From assembly GCA_032718475.1 (NCBI GenBank), contig JAUCBJ010001157.1, forward strand, positions 1 through 45,349: a stretch of 45,349 nt of DNA, written 5' to 3'. Of the stretch, positions 11,669 to 22,850 are shown in pieces (within the stretch, counting starts at the first letter, position 1; each line of letters opens with the position of its first letter). The DNA is from Nemertoderma westbladi. Its lineage: Eukaryota; Xenacoelomorpha; Nemertodermatida; Nemertodermatidae. Below the pieces are notes generated by a model, which did no database searches, was not told the origin of the DNA, and worked only from the letters and a program-made list of their open reading frames with translations. Made by a program: the position numbers and the translations under genes.

Positions 11669-14600
11669 CTTCGCCCTGCGTAAGGATATGACATGTCATT
11701 ACAAATAAATATATATGTCATAAAATGAGAATAATTTATGAATTATTGATTTATATGTGTAACATCAGTCATTCTTTCGATTTACTTGGTTTATACGTGT
11801 TCATCCTATATCTTGTTTAAATTACTTAAAACTAGTAAATAAAAAAACTATATTTTATATTAATTGGAATTTCTTTATTATTTATAATTCAATGTTTATT
11901 ATTTTGTAATTTGTTCTCCAAATATTAACTATTTCCCTTACAAAAATAAAGTAACATTTTTTTGTCCGACTTTATAATCCACATTTTAGCGGATTAAAAT
12001 GCTAAAAATAAAATTATACACAAATGAAATCTCACACACAAACAGTGGCATACTGTATTACAAAGTATGAAAACGTAGATAACGTATTTTAATTAATTTG
12101 AGAAATAAATGTGCTCAAATTTTGGCGAGGTGCAGTCTGGGCCCCCACAGGGTGCAGTCTGGGCCCCCCAAGCCCATAGTGAATAGTAATGGTTTATCAG
12201 TTACTAACGGTGGATCTCTGCCAGGTTGGTAGTTGGTTAAAGTGTAGGGATATGGGGGTTTACTGTAATCTTCGCTGGTTTCTGATCGCCCTGCAGTTGA
12301 TACCTTACCAACGACCCGTGGACGACCGTCGGTTCTTTCTGCAAACTATCAGAATTAAAAAAAAAACATATGATTTGAATGGGGGCCTTGAGCTTCGGAA
12401 AGTACTATATCCTTACTGGGGTGAGTACAAAACAAAGACCCAATTAAGTAATCTACATAATCTTCTAACATGTGTTAACTTTCGTTTATTGTTTGGGTTC
12501 TCCCAACACGCATCTGTAACGTGCTCCTTTAAATGGCAATAGGACCTAACGCTCTTTGTGACCTGTACAACACAAAGAGGTGAAGTCGCTTTAGGTCCCA
12601 AAGAGCGTTAGGTTCCAAAGAGCGTTAGGTCCCAAAGAGAGTTAGGTCACAAAGAGCGTTAGGTCACAAAGAGCGTTAGGTCCCAAAGAGAGTTAGGTCA
12701 CAAAGAGCGTTAGGTCACAAAGTGCGTTAGGTCCCAAAGAGAGTTAGGTCACAAAGAGAGTTAGGTCACAAAGAGAGTTAGGTCACAAAGAGAGTTAGGT
12801 CATAAAGATAGTTAGGTCACAAAGAGCGTTAGGTCACAAAGAGAGTTAGGTCACAAAGAGAGTTAGGTCACAAAGAGAGTTAGGTCACAAATAGAGTTAG
12901 GTCACAAAGAGAGTTAGGTTACAAAGAGAGTTAGGTCACAAAGAGAGTTAGGTCACAAAGAGCGTTAGGTGCCAAAGAGCGTTAGGTCCCAAAGAGAGTT
13001 AGGTCCCAAAGAGAGTTAGGTGACAAAGAAAGTTAGGTCACATAGAGCGTTAGGTCCCAAAGAGAGTTAGGTCACAAAGAGAGTTAGGTCACAAAGAGAG
13101 TTAGGTCACAAAGAGCGTTAGGTCCCAAAGAGAGTTAGATCACAAAGAGAGTTAGGTTACAAAGAGAGTTAGGTCACAAAGAGAGTTAGGTCACAAAGAG
13201 AGTTAGGTCACAAAGAGCGTTAGGTTCCAAAGAGAGTTAGGTCACAAAGAGAGTTAGGTCACAAAGAGCGTTAGGTCCCAAAGAGAGTTAGGTCACAAAG
13301 AGAGTTAGGTGACAAAGAAAGTTAGGTCACATAGAGCGTTAGGTCCCAAAGAGAGTTAGGTCACAAAGAGAGTTAGGTCACAAAGAGAGTTAGGTCACAA
13401 AGAGCGTTAGGTCCCAAAGAGAGTTAGATCACAAAGAGAGTTAGGTTACAAAGAGAGTTAGGTCACAAAGAGAGTTAGGTCACAAAGAGAGTTAGGTCAC
13501 AAAGAGCGTTAGGTTCCAAAGAGAGTTAGGTCACAAAGAGCGTTAGGTCACAAAGAGAGTTAGGTCACAAAGAGAGTTAGGTCACAAAGAGCGTTAGGTC
13601 CCAAAGAGAGTTAGGTCACAAAGAGAGTTAGGTCACAAAGAGCGTTAGGTGCCAAAGAGCGTTAGGTCCCAAAGAGAGTTAGGTCACAAAGAGAGTTAGG
13701 TCACAAAGAGAGTTAGGTCACAAAGAGAGTTAGGTCACAAAGAGCGTTAGGTCCCAAAGAGAGTTAGGTCACAAAGAGAGTTAGGTCACAAAGAGCGTTA
13801 GGTGCCAAAGAGCGTTAGGTCCCAAAGAGAGTTAGGTCCCAAAGAGAGTTAGGTCACAAAGAGAGTTAGGTCACAAAGAGCGTTAGGTCCCAAAGAGAGT
13901 TAGGTCACAAAGAGCGTTAGGTCCCTAAGAGAGTTAGGTCACAAAGAGAGTTAGGTAACAAAGAGCATTAGGTCCCATTGACATTTAAAGTGAGCAGGTT
14001 AGTAAAGGATCAAGTTAGAGAGGCGTGTTGGGGGGACCAAAACAATAAACGAAAGTTAACACATGTCTTTTGTACAGGTCTTTAGTCTTTGTTTTGTACT
14101 CACCCAACTGTACCGTAGTTTGCGTTGCGCGAGTTGATTACTGTTACAGAATGACTGCCAATGATGCACCCTATACTCATGCACACATAAGACCTCTGGC
14201 AAAGTGAGTTAGAGTAGTTCTTATGGTTCTCACCGATATAATTGTACTGTAGTGTATGTACTGTAGTGTATGTGTGTCGTGTACGTTTAACCAATATTGC
14301 TTAAATATTAAAATACTTAATTTAAACAAAAACAGTCTAATCCACCAACCTTAATTTTATCTGCTAGCTGAGTAACCGAAGATACATCATTCTCTGTGGG
14401 TTTATAGCTCTCGTGTACCATATAATCTGGTACGTAGTATTCCTTTGGCTTGGGGTTGTCTTCTGGCACGTAACTTTCGTGATCGAACCATTCTACTCGT
14501 GGGTAGGGAACCGGTTGCTTATCTTTTGTTTCTATGTCGGGAATTACCAGTAAATCTAGGGAAGGAAAACATTAAAAAATATCGTAATAAATTGATCTTC

Positions 14601-16067
14601 CAATAATACAGTATAATACCTAATGCAATGATGAATAATGTTGGTAGGTAGGCCTAATTACTTACAGTAGGTTCTTATTACATTACAATGAGATTGTTAA
14701 ATCCTACCGGTAATTAAAACAATTAGTGTGAATGAGCATGTGAAAGCAGTATAAGGACTCTTATATTCATTGCGAATTTTTAACTCAAATTCTTAAATCG
14801 CATTGACACGCTTTGCAGATTAAGTTGAGTTGAGACAGCCAACAACTTGTGTGCGAAAACCCGAAAACTAATCATACGACAGTAATACTATACAAATATA
14901 CACAAATACAATACTTTACAGTATCTAACTGTACATCCACTAAATGGTACGAATTTACGATCAGTGCCAAAAGGAGTACCAGAAGTTGGTAAAAAATAAT
15001 TACACATTAGTAATGCTACAGTACCAAACGATAATGTGTAGGCCTACAACCAAATTCCGTGAAAATTAGTGTGAAACTTTTAGATTTGACGGAAATTTCT
15101 TGGCTTGTTAATAATTTGTGGATGTAGACACCTTCAAAACAACTACTGTATGCATACAGGTACAGGAATAAAGTTATTCTAAGGCAACAAAAATACAAGT
15201 TAGATGTCATCCCACTTCACATCCAGTATGCCTAATGGGCTACTGTACAGCGTGTAAAGTACATATCTTACTAGGTCTGCCACCCATCTTCGCCAATCGA
15301 ATATATTTGGAATCGGTGTCTCGAAAGAAAACCTTTTTCGGTTGCTCGTTTTCAGGGATTTCAGCTAAATCACTGAGTTGTGGGATCTGTGAAAGTGGCG
15401 GTGCTTCAACAGGCTCTCTGTTCTTTATTGAAGGTGGCGAATATATAAACCAATCTATAACGAAAATAAAGCCGCACACTGCATAAAGTTTTCATTATTT
15501 ACGGCGCGAAAATTAGTTGTTAAAAGAGTGAAAGCCGCCCCAATATTAGAATAATTTATAACAACAACCATTCCATTGGGTAAGGAAGTGGAGGAAAGCC
15601 GGACTTTTTAATTTAGTTTATATTACACGATAAATTTTCACTCGCCATGAACCCAAAATGTATGTAACATTTTGTTAAATTTGTTGGCTATGCGTCAGCG
15701 GCTGTTTGGGTGGGCGTGGTGTGTGGTACACTTTTCACACTGAAACATTTTAGTGTTGTGAAATGTTACAGGATCAGATATATTTCATTTATAATTAATT
15801 AGTGTAGGCATAAACACAATTATTAACTTCTCCATAAAATTGTAACCTGTTCTATTTAGTTTCCTTTATCCTTTAACCAAAACTCATGTTGTGTTCCTTT
15901 TCCTTGATTGATAATTTAACATTGAGACTAGAGATTAATTTCTTAAATGGGCTTTGCGGAAGTATTTCTCCCACCTTAAATACATTCTAAATATCTACAG
16001 TATGTATATCTTGTTATTAAATAGTACTGTACTTACTTTCATCCGAAGCTTTCCTTTGAGTTGCCAT
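11369..16067 (-). CDS. C7orf57: C7orf57-like protein gene, multi-exon (locus span)
   Basis: Five candidate exons lie on the minus strand: 16067-16037, 15454-15272, 14555-14350, 12345-12205 (uncertain) and about 11668-11369. Exons 1-3 join in frame at GT-AG sites and give 140 codons: an MATQRKASDE start, then NWFIYSPPS, APPLSQIPQLSDL, DTDSKYIRLAKMGGRPNLL and YYVPDYMVHESYKP. As I recall it, vertebrate C7orf57 has matching blocks in the same order (a D-W-Y-Y-H start, APPASQIPGLS, ETDSEYVKLAKQGGRPDLL, MPDYMVHEEF and later FSKLISNGYKDEW). The last exon has MSKLISGGYGKEWY. The family's molecular function is not known to me. An exon matching the vertebrate segment between PDYMVHE and SKLIS may be missing or unrecognised. 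The intron between exons 3 and 4 holds the 17-bp minisatellite. Confidence 0.8.
12205..12345 (-). CDS. Candidate C7orf57-like exon 4
   Basis: Open for 47 codons, phase 0 at both ends, after a T-rich tract and acceptor ctgatag. It encodes RPRVVGKVSTAGRSE and PPYPYTLTNYQPGRDPPL, then donor TTA|GTAACT. An alternative acceptor (ttgcag) would start at 12338 but breaks phase. The Pro/Tyr-rich sequence looks coding and is in the right order and phase, but similarity to the vertebrate protein is too weak to prove it. Confidence 0.42.
12419..12541 (+). repeat. U-type inverted flank, left of the 17-bp array
   Basis: ggtgagtacaaaacaaagac, then acatgtgttaactttcgttt and attgtttgggttctcccaac, then ctgtaacgtgctccttt. 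The reverse complement of this series is at 14102-13985. The cgtttattgttttgg and ctgtaacctgctccttt pieces are the U repeat. Confidence 0.85.
12541..13978 (+). repeat. 17-bp minisatellite with 289-bp higher-order period, about 84 copies
   Basis: Unit gttaggtcacaaagaga (17 bp) with variants ending gc, and ccc, gcc or ttc forms. A marked variant block (gtgacaaagaaagttagg, later gttagatcacaaagag) occurs at 13021 and again at 13310, and its internal markers are also shifted by exactly 289 bp, i.e. 17 units of 17 bp. The array sits in an intron of the C7orf57-like gene between inverted U-type flanks. Confidence 0.96.
13985..14102 (-). repeat. U-type inverted flank, right of the 17-bp array
   Basis: Read on the minus strand: gggtgagtacaaaacaaaga, acatgtgttaactttcgttt, attgttttggtcccccc and actttaaatgtcaatgggac. 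This matches 12419-12541 in inverted order, so the array is enclosed by inverted repeats of about 120 bp. Confidence 0.85.
14350..14555 (-). CDS. C7orf57: C7orf57-like exon 3
   Basis: 206 bp from acceptor ccttccctag to donor AAG|GTTGGT. With the carried base it gives 69 codons with no stop: NLLVIPDIETKDKQ, PYPRVEWFDHESYVPED and YYVPDYMVHESYKP. VPDYMVHE is a family hallmark. It ends in phase 0. The open frame does not start with ATG, so it is easily missed. Confidence 0.85.
15272..15454 (-). CDS. C7orf57: C7orf57-like exon 2
   Basis: 183 bp. The acceptor follows a pyrimidine-rich tract ending cgttatag, and the donor is GTAAGATATG at 15271 and below. It encodes WFIYSPPS, EAPPLSQIPQLSDLAEIPE and DTDSKYIRLAKMGGRP, the most conserved part of the family. 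The exon is phase 1 at both ends and ends with the A of an Asn codon completed by exon 3. Confidence 0.88.
16037..16067 (-). CDS. C7orf57: C7orf57-like exon 1 (coding part)
   Basis: ATG followed by MATQRKASDE, ending in phase 1 at a consensus donor (A|GTAAGTA, donor at 16031-16036). The single A joins AT at the start of exon 2 to make Asn before WFIYSPPS. Assignment rests on phase and donor quality; ten residues are too few for homology. Confidence 0.6.
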
Positions 16068-16995
16068 TATTATAGAAACTTTAAAATTGTATTTATTTAT
16101 TTAATAATAAATTATATAAATTGTAGAATTAAAAGTTCATTACAATTATTAATCACCCTATATTGTATGCTACTGTGCATGAAATCTTCCAAGTTATTAA
16201 TCATTGACTGACTCAACTCGTGAAAACTTGATAAACGTTAAGATAATAAAGTAGCCTACAGTTTTGTTGTAGCACACTTTACACTTGGATTTACAGTAGG
16301 GCGTATAGGCGTTATATACAGTACAGCACTTCCTCATTGTGTCCATGTTTCCATTTTTTGCCGATTAGTGGAATGGATAGCCTACAATTTATCAGTATTA
16401 ATTATTTACCTTATAGTCTCAAGTTGGATTCCGGTTTTATCTGTATATTTTTTGGAATAATTAATTTGGAATAATTTTTGGAATTTTTTGGGATAAGATG
16501 ATTCTCCGGAATAATTATTTAATCATTCTGTAATCTTATTATTAAAATAAATAACAACAACTAACTTAGAAACAGAAGTATTGCAGGCATACAGCAGAAG
16601 ATGTGAGCTACTGTATGTTAATGGCCACAAAAACGACCTGACCTAGACTGTCCTAAACCATGGCAAACTTATATCAGGCTAACTTATATCCTGGTTAGCT
16701 TATAGATCCTGGCTAACTTAGATCCTGGCTAACTTAGATCCAGACAAGCTTGGATCATATGCGGACTTGGATCGTACAAACAAACTACGGCCATGTGAAG
16801 AATATCAGGTTTTCACATTTTTGGTCGAAATCACAGTAGGCCTATATTGAAATTTTATATACAGTACTGTATTCCTATAAATTATTTGATACCGATCTAC
16901 AGTAGATTTCAATTGTTATTTATTTTTCCTTATTAAGTGTTTTATAGAGCTTCATTCAATCTCATAACCTGCCGAGTTCCTCATTTGTTTATGCG
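16068..16995. other. Region upstream of the C7orf57-like gene, no gene seen
   Basis: AT-rich. Holds a short direct repeat cluster at about 16665-16760 (ctaacttagatcctgg, about 19 bp, 4-5 decayed copies). The stretch just beyond 16067 should hold the 5' UTR and promoter of the minus-strand gene; no clear core promoter element is visible. Confidence 0.55.
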
Positions 16996-16997
16996 CA

Positions 16998-17090
16998 TTG
17001 TAGGCCCTACATCTTTTATTGTTTTGGTTTGAAAAGCCCACAATAAGCAACACCGCCTCCTGAAACCTGCTCCTTTGGTTTGAGTAGAGC
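16998..17090 (+). repeat. U repeat, single copy
   Basis: cttttattgttttggtttga, then accgcctcctgaaacctgct and cctttgg: a diverged copy of U with an insertion between its two halves. Confidence 0.75.
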
Positions 17091-18010
17091 TAAAAGTCCT
17101 TTACTTGAATCAAAATGAATCAGAAATTAATTTCGGAAAATATGGTAAAAAGAATAAAAAAAAGGGGAGAAAAAGTCCCCAAATTTTGATTGTTGTAATA
17201 AGTGATTACTAAATAATATTAATTAAATAACTAATCCGCCATCGTATCACATGCAAAAAATAACAGATACTGTACACACGGAATCGAACTTGAGACTACA
17301 GGACTAAGTGAGATAATAAGTAATATAATAGTATCCAATCCACAAAATCGGCAAAAATGTAAACATGGACACAATGAGGAGCGTACGCTCTATTTTTAAC
17401 CTCGTACAATTGGCCTGTCTTCTAGTAGGCCCCAGTACAACTGTACTAGTACAGTAGTAATGTAGGTACTGCTGAACTGACTGATAGCATTCACTTGATT
17501 ACAGTAAAGTAAGATTTATGCGTTGCTAAGCAATTGTAGTTCCTGATTAAAAATACGCCATCATGCGGCCCATCATTGAACCAATTTAAATGTATACGGA
17601 TGTCGTACCTAAGCACTGTAGTTTAGATAGTTTAGTTTTTTTATATTTCTATACTGATTACATACTCTCAATAAACATTAAGCATTATATTAAGTAATGT
17701 ATTTTTCCGTTAATAGTGATAAACGTTTATGCTTTTATTTAAAAAATTACTAATTTATCCATCAATATTAATGGGACGGCCTGAAATTTGAAACATAGAT
17801 AGTTTGACCTCCCTCGTCCTTAATGGGTGAGACATAATTTTTTTTCGCTTTCAATCATTACCTACAACCGTTAAAATCCGTTACGTTTGTATATCGACCC
17901 ACGGCCTACACTGCACGCAGCAAACTTCGCCCGCGTCCAATCTTCGCCCGGAGCAATCTTCGCCCCCAAAATGAGCAACTCTCGCCTGGCGCCCGCGAGC
18001 AACCTTCGCC
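17091..18010. other. No gene recognised
   Basis: AT-rich sequence. A GC-richer patch at 17900-18010 has a short degenerate repeat, caaycttcgccc. A B-box-like gttcgattccgtg lies on the minus strand near 17275-17290, but no matching A box was found. Confidence 0.5.
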
Positions 18011-18013
18011 CCA

Positions 18014-18080
18014 TAAACAATTATTGTTTTGGTTAGAAAAAGCTGTCTCTGTAACCTGCTCCTTTCCCGCAATTTGTAAC
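18014..18080 (+). repeat. U repeat, single copy
   Basis: attattgttttggttagaaa and ctgtaacctgctcctttccc in the usual order and spacing. Confidence 0.85.
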
Positions 18081-18434
18081 TAAAATGGTTATATATGTAT
18101 TATATGTAAATGTAAATTGTTATGTTATAAAATGTAGGTTGTATATGTAATTTCTTAAAAGATTTTGTATGATCATTCTATGATCGTAGCAGATTTACAA
18201 TGTATTATGATCAGTGCAGATGAATCAAGCACATAGCATGATCCGTATAGATCTTGGCAGATTCGTAAAGTCGATAGTCTAGGGAGCCTACCATTTAAAT
18301 ACGGCAATGGTAGACCTACCGGCTGTGCTAATGGTAATTACATTGATTGTTTCAATTTGACAGGTGAAGAAATTGTATTAATTTTATTTGAAATATAATT
18401 TAATTGAATTTATGTAATTTGAAATGTAAATCAA

Positions 18435-19112
18435 TGATGCTGTCTCTTTAAGCTGTCCCATTCCCTCAAATGTTCATGACATAGTTTATTGTTATGTTCA
18501 TGACATAGTTTATTGTTTTGGTTAGAAAATCCCGACTCTGTAACCTGCTCCTTTCCCTGAATTGGTAAAGTGACCGTTTATTGTTTTGGTTAGAAAAGCC
18601 CGCCTATGTAACCTGCTCCTTTCCCTGATTTGGTGAAGTGACCGTTTATTGTTTTGGTTAGAAATGCCCGCCTCTGTAACCTGCTCCTTTCCTTCATTTT
18701 GTAAAGTGACTGTTTATTGTTTTGGTTAGAAAATCCCGCCTCTGTAACCTGCCCCTTTCCCTCAATTAGTTAAATGATCGTTTATTGTTTTGGTTAGAAA
18801 ATCACGCATCTGTAACCTGCTCCTTTCCCTCAATTAGTAAATGATCGTTTATTGTTTTGGTTAGGAAATCCCGCCTCTGTAACCTGCTCCTTTCTCTCAA
18901 TTGGTAATGTTATCGTTTATTGTTTTGGTTAGAAAAGGCCATCAATGTAACCTGCTCCTTTCCTTCATTTGGTAAAGTGATTGTTTATTGTTTTGGTTCG
19001 AAAATCCCGCCTCTGTAATCTGCTCCTTTCCTTCATTTGGTAAAGTGACTGTTTATTGTTTTGGTCAGAAAATCCGGCCTTAACCTGCACCTTTCCATGA
19101 ATTGGTAATTGT
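18435..19112 (+). repeat. Tandem cluster of nine U repeats, period 67-68 bp
   Basis: Copies of tttattgttttggtt start at 18509, 18577, 18644, 18713, 18781, 18848, 18916, 18984 and 19052. Each is followed by agaaaatcccgcctctgtaa, cctgctcctttccct and caattggtaaagtgac. This cluster best defines the U consensus. A degenerate partial copy precedes it at about 18440-18500. Confidence 0.95.
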
Positions 19113-19453
19113 TTTCGGTTATAAAATGAGTGTTTTGCTACGTCATGTGGTAATCGATTATCGACAACAACCACAAACTATTAGATTTAGAGTCTTTTAC
19201 CACAGGCGCATATGGAAATCTATCTCATAGTCTATAAATCATGGAATTTTGAATGTTTTGGCACAGGCATAGTGAAACCAACTGTCCGACAGACCAGAAA
19301 TCAACAATAATTTTGAATGTTTTGGCATAGGCATGTTGAAATCAACTGTCTGACAGTCCAGAAATCAGCAGTCTGACAGTTTGAAGAAATACATACATAA
19401 AAAGTCATTAAAGGACAACAAAAATCATTAAATGGACAACAAAAGTCATTATG

Positions 19454-19611
19454 CACAATTCGTGGGTTTGACTTTTCCGCGTAGGTGAAGCCTACGCGTA
19501 GGCTACGCGTAGGTAATGGAATGCAGTTTCGCGTAGGTAAATTTTTCGCGTAGGTAACCAATGAATGATTCGAACTAGAGCCTTTATAAAAGAGAGGTAA
19601 ATTCAAATAAG
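19454..19611 (+). repeat. Left arm of a 158-bp inverted repeat pair
   Basis: Starts caattcgtgggtttgacttt, has the palindromic core cctacgcgtagg, and ends agaggtaaattcaaataag. The reverse complement is at 24621-24778. Possible terminal inverted repeat of the MULE-like element between them. Confidence 0.85.
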
Positions 19612-20149
19612 ATCAATATACAGATATATAAGTTGTTTGGTATCATCTGGGCACGAGCTACCGATGTAATACAGGGCCATAACGACATGCATGGAGTATA
19701 GAGTAGCATTGATATATATAATACAGAGTTGTACCGACCCATGTCCACCTAATTACCGGACCCTGCTGCCTGCCGACCCGTACGGCGCTATTACCAACCT
19801 ATAAATTCGTCACTGAATTGTATGAATGAATTTAAATATTTGTAATGCAATGTAATGGTATTAATTGTTGCCCGTGTGTTCCTGCGAGGAATATATTCTT
19901 CTTTTATTTCATTTGATATGTTCTATAGATTAATAAAAGAGTGTTTTTTTTACTTTATTGCGATTTAAAGCTTCGCCTGCTGCTCAGAATACCGATTTTA
20001 AGATCCTTGGGTTGCGCGAACCGCGCTCCGGTACGGAAGCAGTACTCACATCGATCGTGATGCATATTGGATAACCCTTGCCAACTCATATGTGGGGGGA
20101 TTCGATTACCTAGCTACAGTATTTTCATATTTAGTATCATTAGCCTTTA

Positions 20150-22440
20150 CAATGCGGTAAAAGTAATAATAGATACAATGGTATAATGGATACAAAGATT
20201 GTTGAAATGGGCATATTTAAATGCAGGTTTCGTATTCGCTAGCCCATTGAGATAAAAATTAGATTCTCCCCAAAATTTTACCAGTACCCTCTCCGTCTTA
20301 AATTTGTTTCCACAAGACGCACACTTATTTGCGTTTGTTGATGTCCGCGTGATGATTTCTGGTCGAACTATAAATGTACATTCTCCATTGGCTGGGGGAT
20401 TCATTTCGACCAATGGTGCTCTTCCATCTCTCTTCCTACTTGTGGTACCTGGTTTCTTACCAGCACCTGGTCCCGATGTTGCTATGGCGACATTTGAAAT
20501 GCTCCCTTTTTTATATTCTTTGATTTCGACAATTCTTTCACCATCCCCTGTATATTGTTTGTGAATAGACAGCCGCGACAACGTGTGAGCGTTTCTCGGT
20601 TTAACTCGGTTTCCCTTAAATCCGGTACATTCGCATACGAATTTAACGCCAAACGTTGATGGAGCACGTTGTACAAGGTATATCTTGTTAATAGTGCGGG
20701 ACCTGATACGTCCCTGCCCGTCTCTTCCAACACCATGCCATCGTCCAAAAGACGTTTACCTTCACGAATAATAACATTGGCAACAGTCCGCGTTAATTCT
20801 AATCGGCTTACTAATTCCTCAAAAAATAAAGTTAAAAGTTCACCAGCTGTTCAATCGGTCCCAGAGATGTTCCGCTATGTATCCCACTCGTTCCAACGGC
20901 TGTTCCGCTATGTATCCCACTCGTTCCAACGGCTGTTCCGCTATGTATCCCACTCGTTCCAACGGCTGTTCCGCTATTTATCCCACTCGTTCCAACAGCT
21001 GTTCCGCTATGTATCCCACTCGTTCCAACGGCTGTTCCGCTATGTATCCCACTCGTTCCAACGGCTGTTCCGCTATGTATCACACTCGTTCCAACGGCTG
21101 TTCCACTATGTATCCCACTCGTTCCCACGGCTGTTCCGCTATTATCTTTACTTTTCTCATACAATCCAAGGCCAAGCTCCGCTTCACTATATGGCCCACT
21201 CAATGTATCAATTACATAACGCCTCCAGCTGCATCACACTGACTTAAACCACCAGCTGCCTCACGCTGACTTAAGCCTCCAGCTGTATCACACACAATTA
21301 CATCCCCATCCTGTATAAATCCTTGTAGAGTAAACGAGTCACTCAGAAGCTCTTTATGGATCTTTTCTAAATGGTTCTTGTATCCTTTCTGAAACACTCA
21401 GCGAGAAGTAATCTGCTTGCGAAATTCCCAGGTGCTTAAATTGGTTTTTAAGCTTGAATTTACCAACGCCTAGAAAGCCTTTCACGACTTCATCATGTTG
21501 CGCACGAACGACATCCTTAATACGAACTATAGCGTCATCAACTTGCAGCTTATTGGAGAAATCCTTAATAACTTTATTCATTGATTCCACTGCTTGATTA
21601 TAGAGGATCCGTCTATCACGGTTTCTTAGTATCCCAAATATTGCAATTATCTCTAAAAATTGGAAACAGATCCATCATGTACTGACACACTCTAACGTCT
21701 ATTCCATCACACAAGTACCTATCAATCATCACATTAAATTCATCACTTATAGCATCTGATAATACCAACTTATTAATATCCTGTTTTATCACAATAATTT
21801 GTTTCTTAGCAACACCACATTTTCGAGCTTTCTGTGAAATATTTTAAAGGTGTTCAAGGCCCCGAATTTGAACGCAATAGGGAAATAATTGTGATACGTC
21901 ATTTATTATTGATGTCTCGCCATCGGAAGAGCAATAAGATAGGTCTCTGGAAAGACTTGTATTCCACAACGGCATCAAAACATGGCGATAACAATCCTCG
22001 ACCTTTTTCGGAATCAATCCACCAGGTCCTAATAACACAGGATTACCTTCAAAAACCAATGCGCGGTATGTTGTGAAGAAACCCAAACACTGCTGAGAGA
22101 TGTTGAATACTGTGTCCACTCCCAAAGCAAAGGCCCCCGGTCCAGAGCAAAATATTACGGCCTCTTGAACTTGACGATCGGTATAAAGTTGGTATAGGAA
22201 CCCAATGTCTTTGCATTCCCGGATAAACAGGGTTTCATCTTCGGACTCTGCGGCCTTAAGTAACATTACATTGGTATGGGGGTCCATGTTCTTTTTAAAA
22301 CGAGCCTTAGCGTTGCTAACATGTTTCGCAGAAACATTGTCCTCCAAACGCGATGTTTGTAACATATCAGTATTATGAGTCTTATTGATATCGGATGCCA
22401 ACAATTTAGGCTTTATGTTGACGCTTTAAGTTCTGCGAAA
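20150..22440 (-). pseudogene. MULE-like DNA transposase remnant, frameshifted
   Basis: Several minus-strand frames in order give one broken protein. The upstream part (22404-21844) contains FALGVDTVFNISQQCLGFF, NPVLLGPGGLIPKK and SYCSSDGETSIINDV, typical of the DDE-type MULE-like transposases common in cnidarian and echinoderm genomes: a DT.F strand, a LGP..I/L strand, then a TDGE-type acidic motif. Next, after a frame break, is a decayed segment (21830-21600) and VESMNKVIKDF with VKGFLGVGKFKLKNQFKHLG (21590-21410). The tail (20750-20150) ends with a zinc-knuckle-like KCASCGNKF. Frames are broken at about 22425, 21840, 21605 and 21360, and again near 20560. The element is therefore inactive unless introns explain some breaks. 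An in-frame 36-bp minisatellite interrupts the C-terminal part. Confidence 0.75.
20865..21150 (-). repeat. 36-bp minisatellite inside the transposase remnant, about 8 copies
   Basis: On the + strand the unit is gttccgctatgtatcccact followed by cgttccaacggct (36 bp with the shared ends). On the minus strand it keeps the reading frame and encodes repeats of SGTAVGTSGIH. The period is a multiple of 3, so expansion did not shift the frame. Confidence 0.92.
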
Positions 22441-22599
22441 TAGTTTCCTCAACTACGTCCAACACATCAGAACATAACACATGGCGTCGTCGAATCTTTT
22501 CCCTGAAAAATAACAAAAATAATATCATTATCAAGTAATTAAATATTTACTATTATTCAATAATATATAATAATAAATATATATTAATATAATATAATA

Positions 22600-22850
22600 T
22601 ATAATTGCAGTTGCATATCAGTAGAATTCATATAAATAATTGTATTGTAATCGGTTCGGATTCTGCACTTGTAGAGGTAGAATCATCATCCTCAAGCTTA
22701 TATGTTGATGGATTGAAGTACACTGAGAGATAATGAACTGGATTCCGATTTTCACAATGCATAACTATTTGACGAAGACCCCTTGAGGTAGAAGGACCAA
22801 TGTAAGTTCCCTCCGAACTCGGTTACCACCAATTAATTTCACTGGATCCA
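22600..22850 (-). pseudogene. Possible upstream exon of the MULE-like element
   Basis: One open minus-strand frame encodes EGTYIGPSTSRGLRQIVMHC, then NPVHYLSVYFNPSTY and an acidic Ser/Thr stretch, ending at a stop near 22645. An acceptor-like ttttcag at about 22502 begins the next open stretch (EKIRRRHVLCSDVLDVVEE). Could instead be part of an unrelated gene; no family recognised. Confidence 0.35.

Noticed and set aside
12541-13978. CRISPR-like array
   Set aside because: Units are contiguous 17-bp repeats without unique spacers, in an animal intron.
15235-15486. Plus-strand 83-codon frame
   Set aside because: Antisense shadow of exon 2 of the C7orf57-like gene; only the minus strand shows homology and splice sites.
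18435-19112. CRISPR-like repeat/spacer pattern in the U cluster
   Set aside because: The parts between conserved blocks are also repeats of each other, so there are no unique spacers; the context is eukaryotic.
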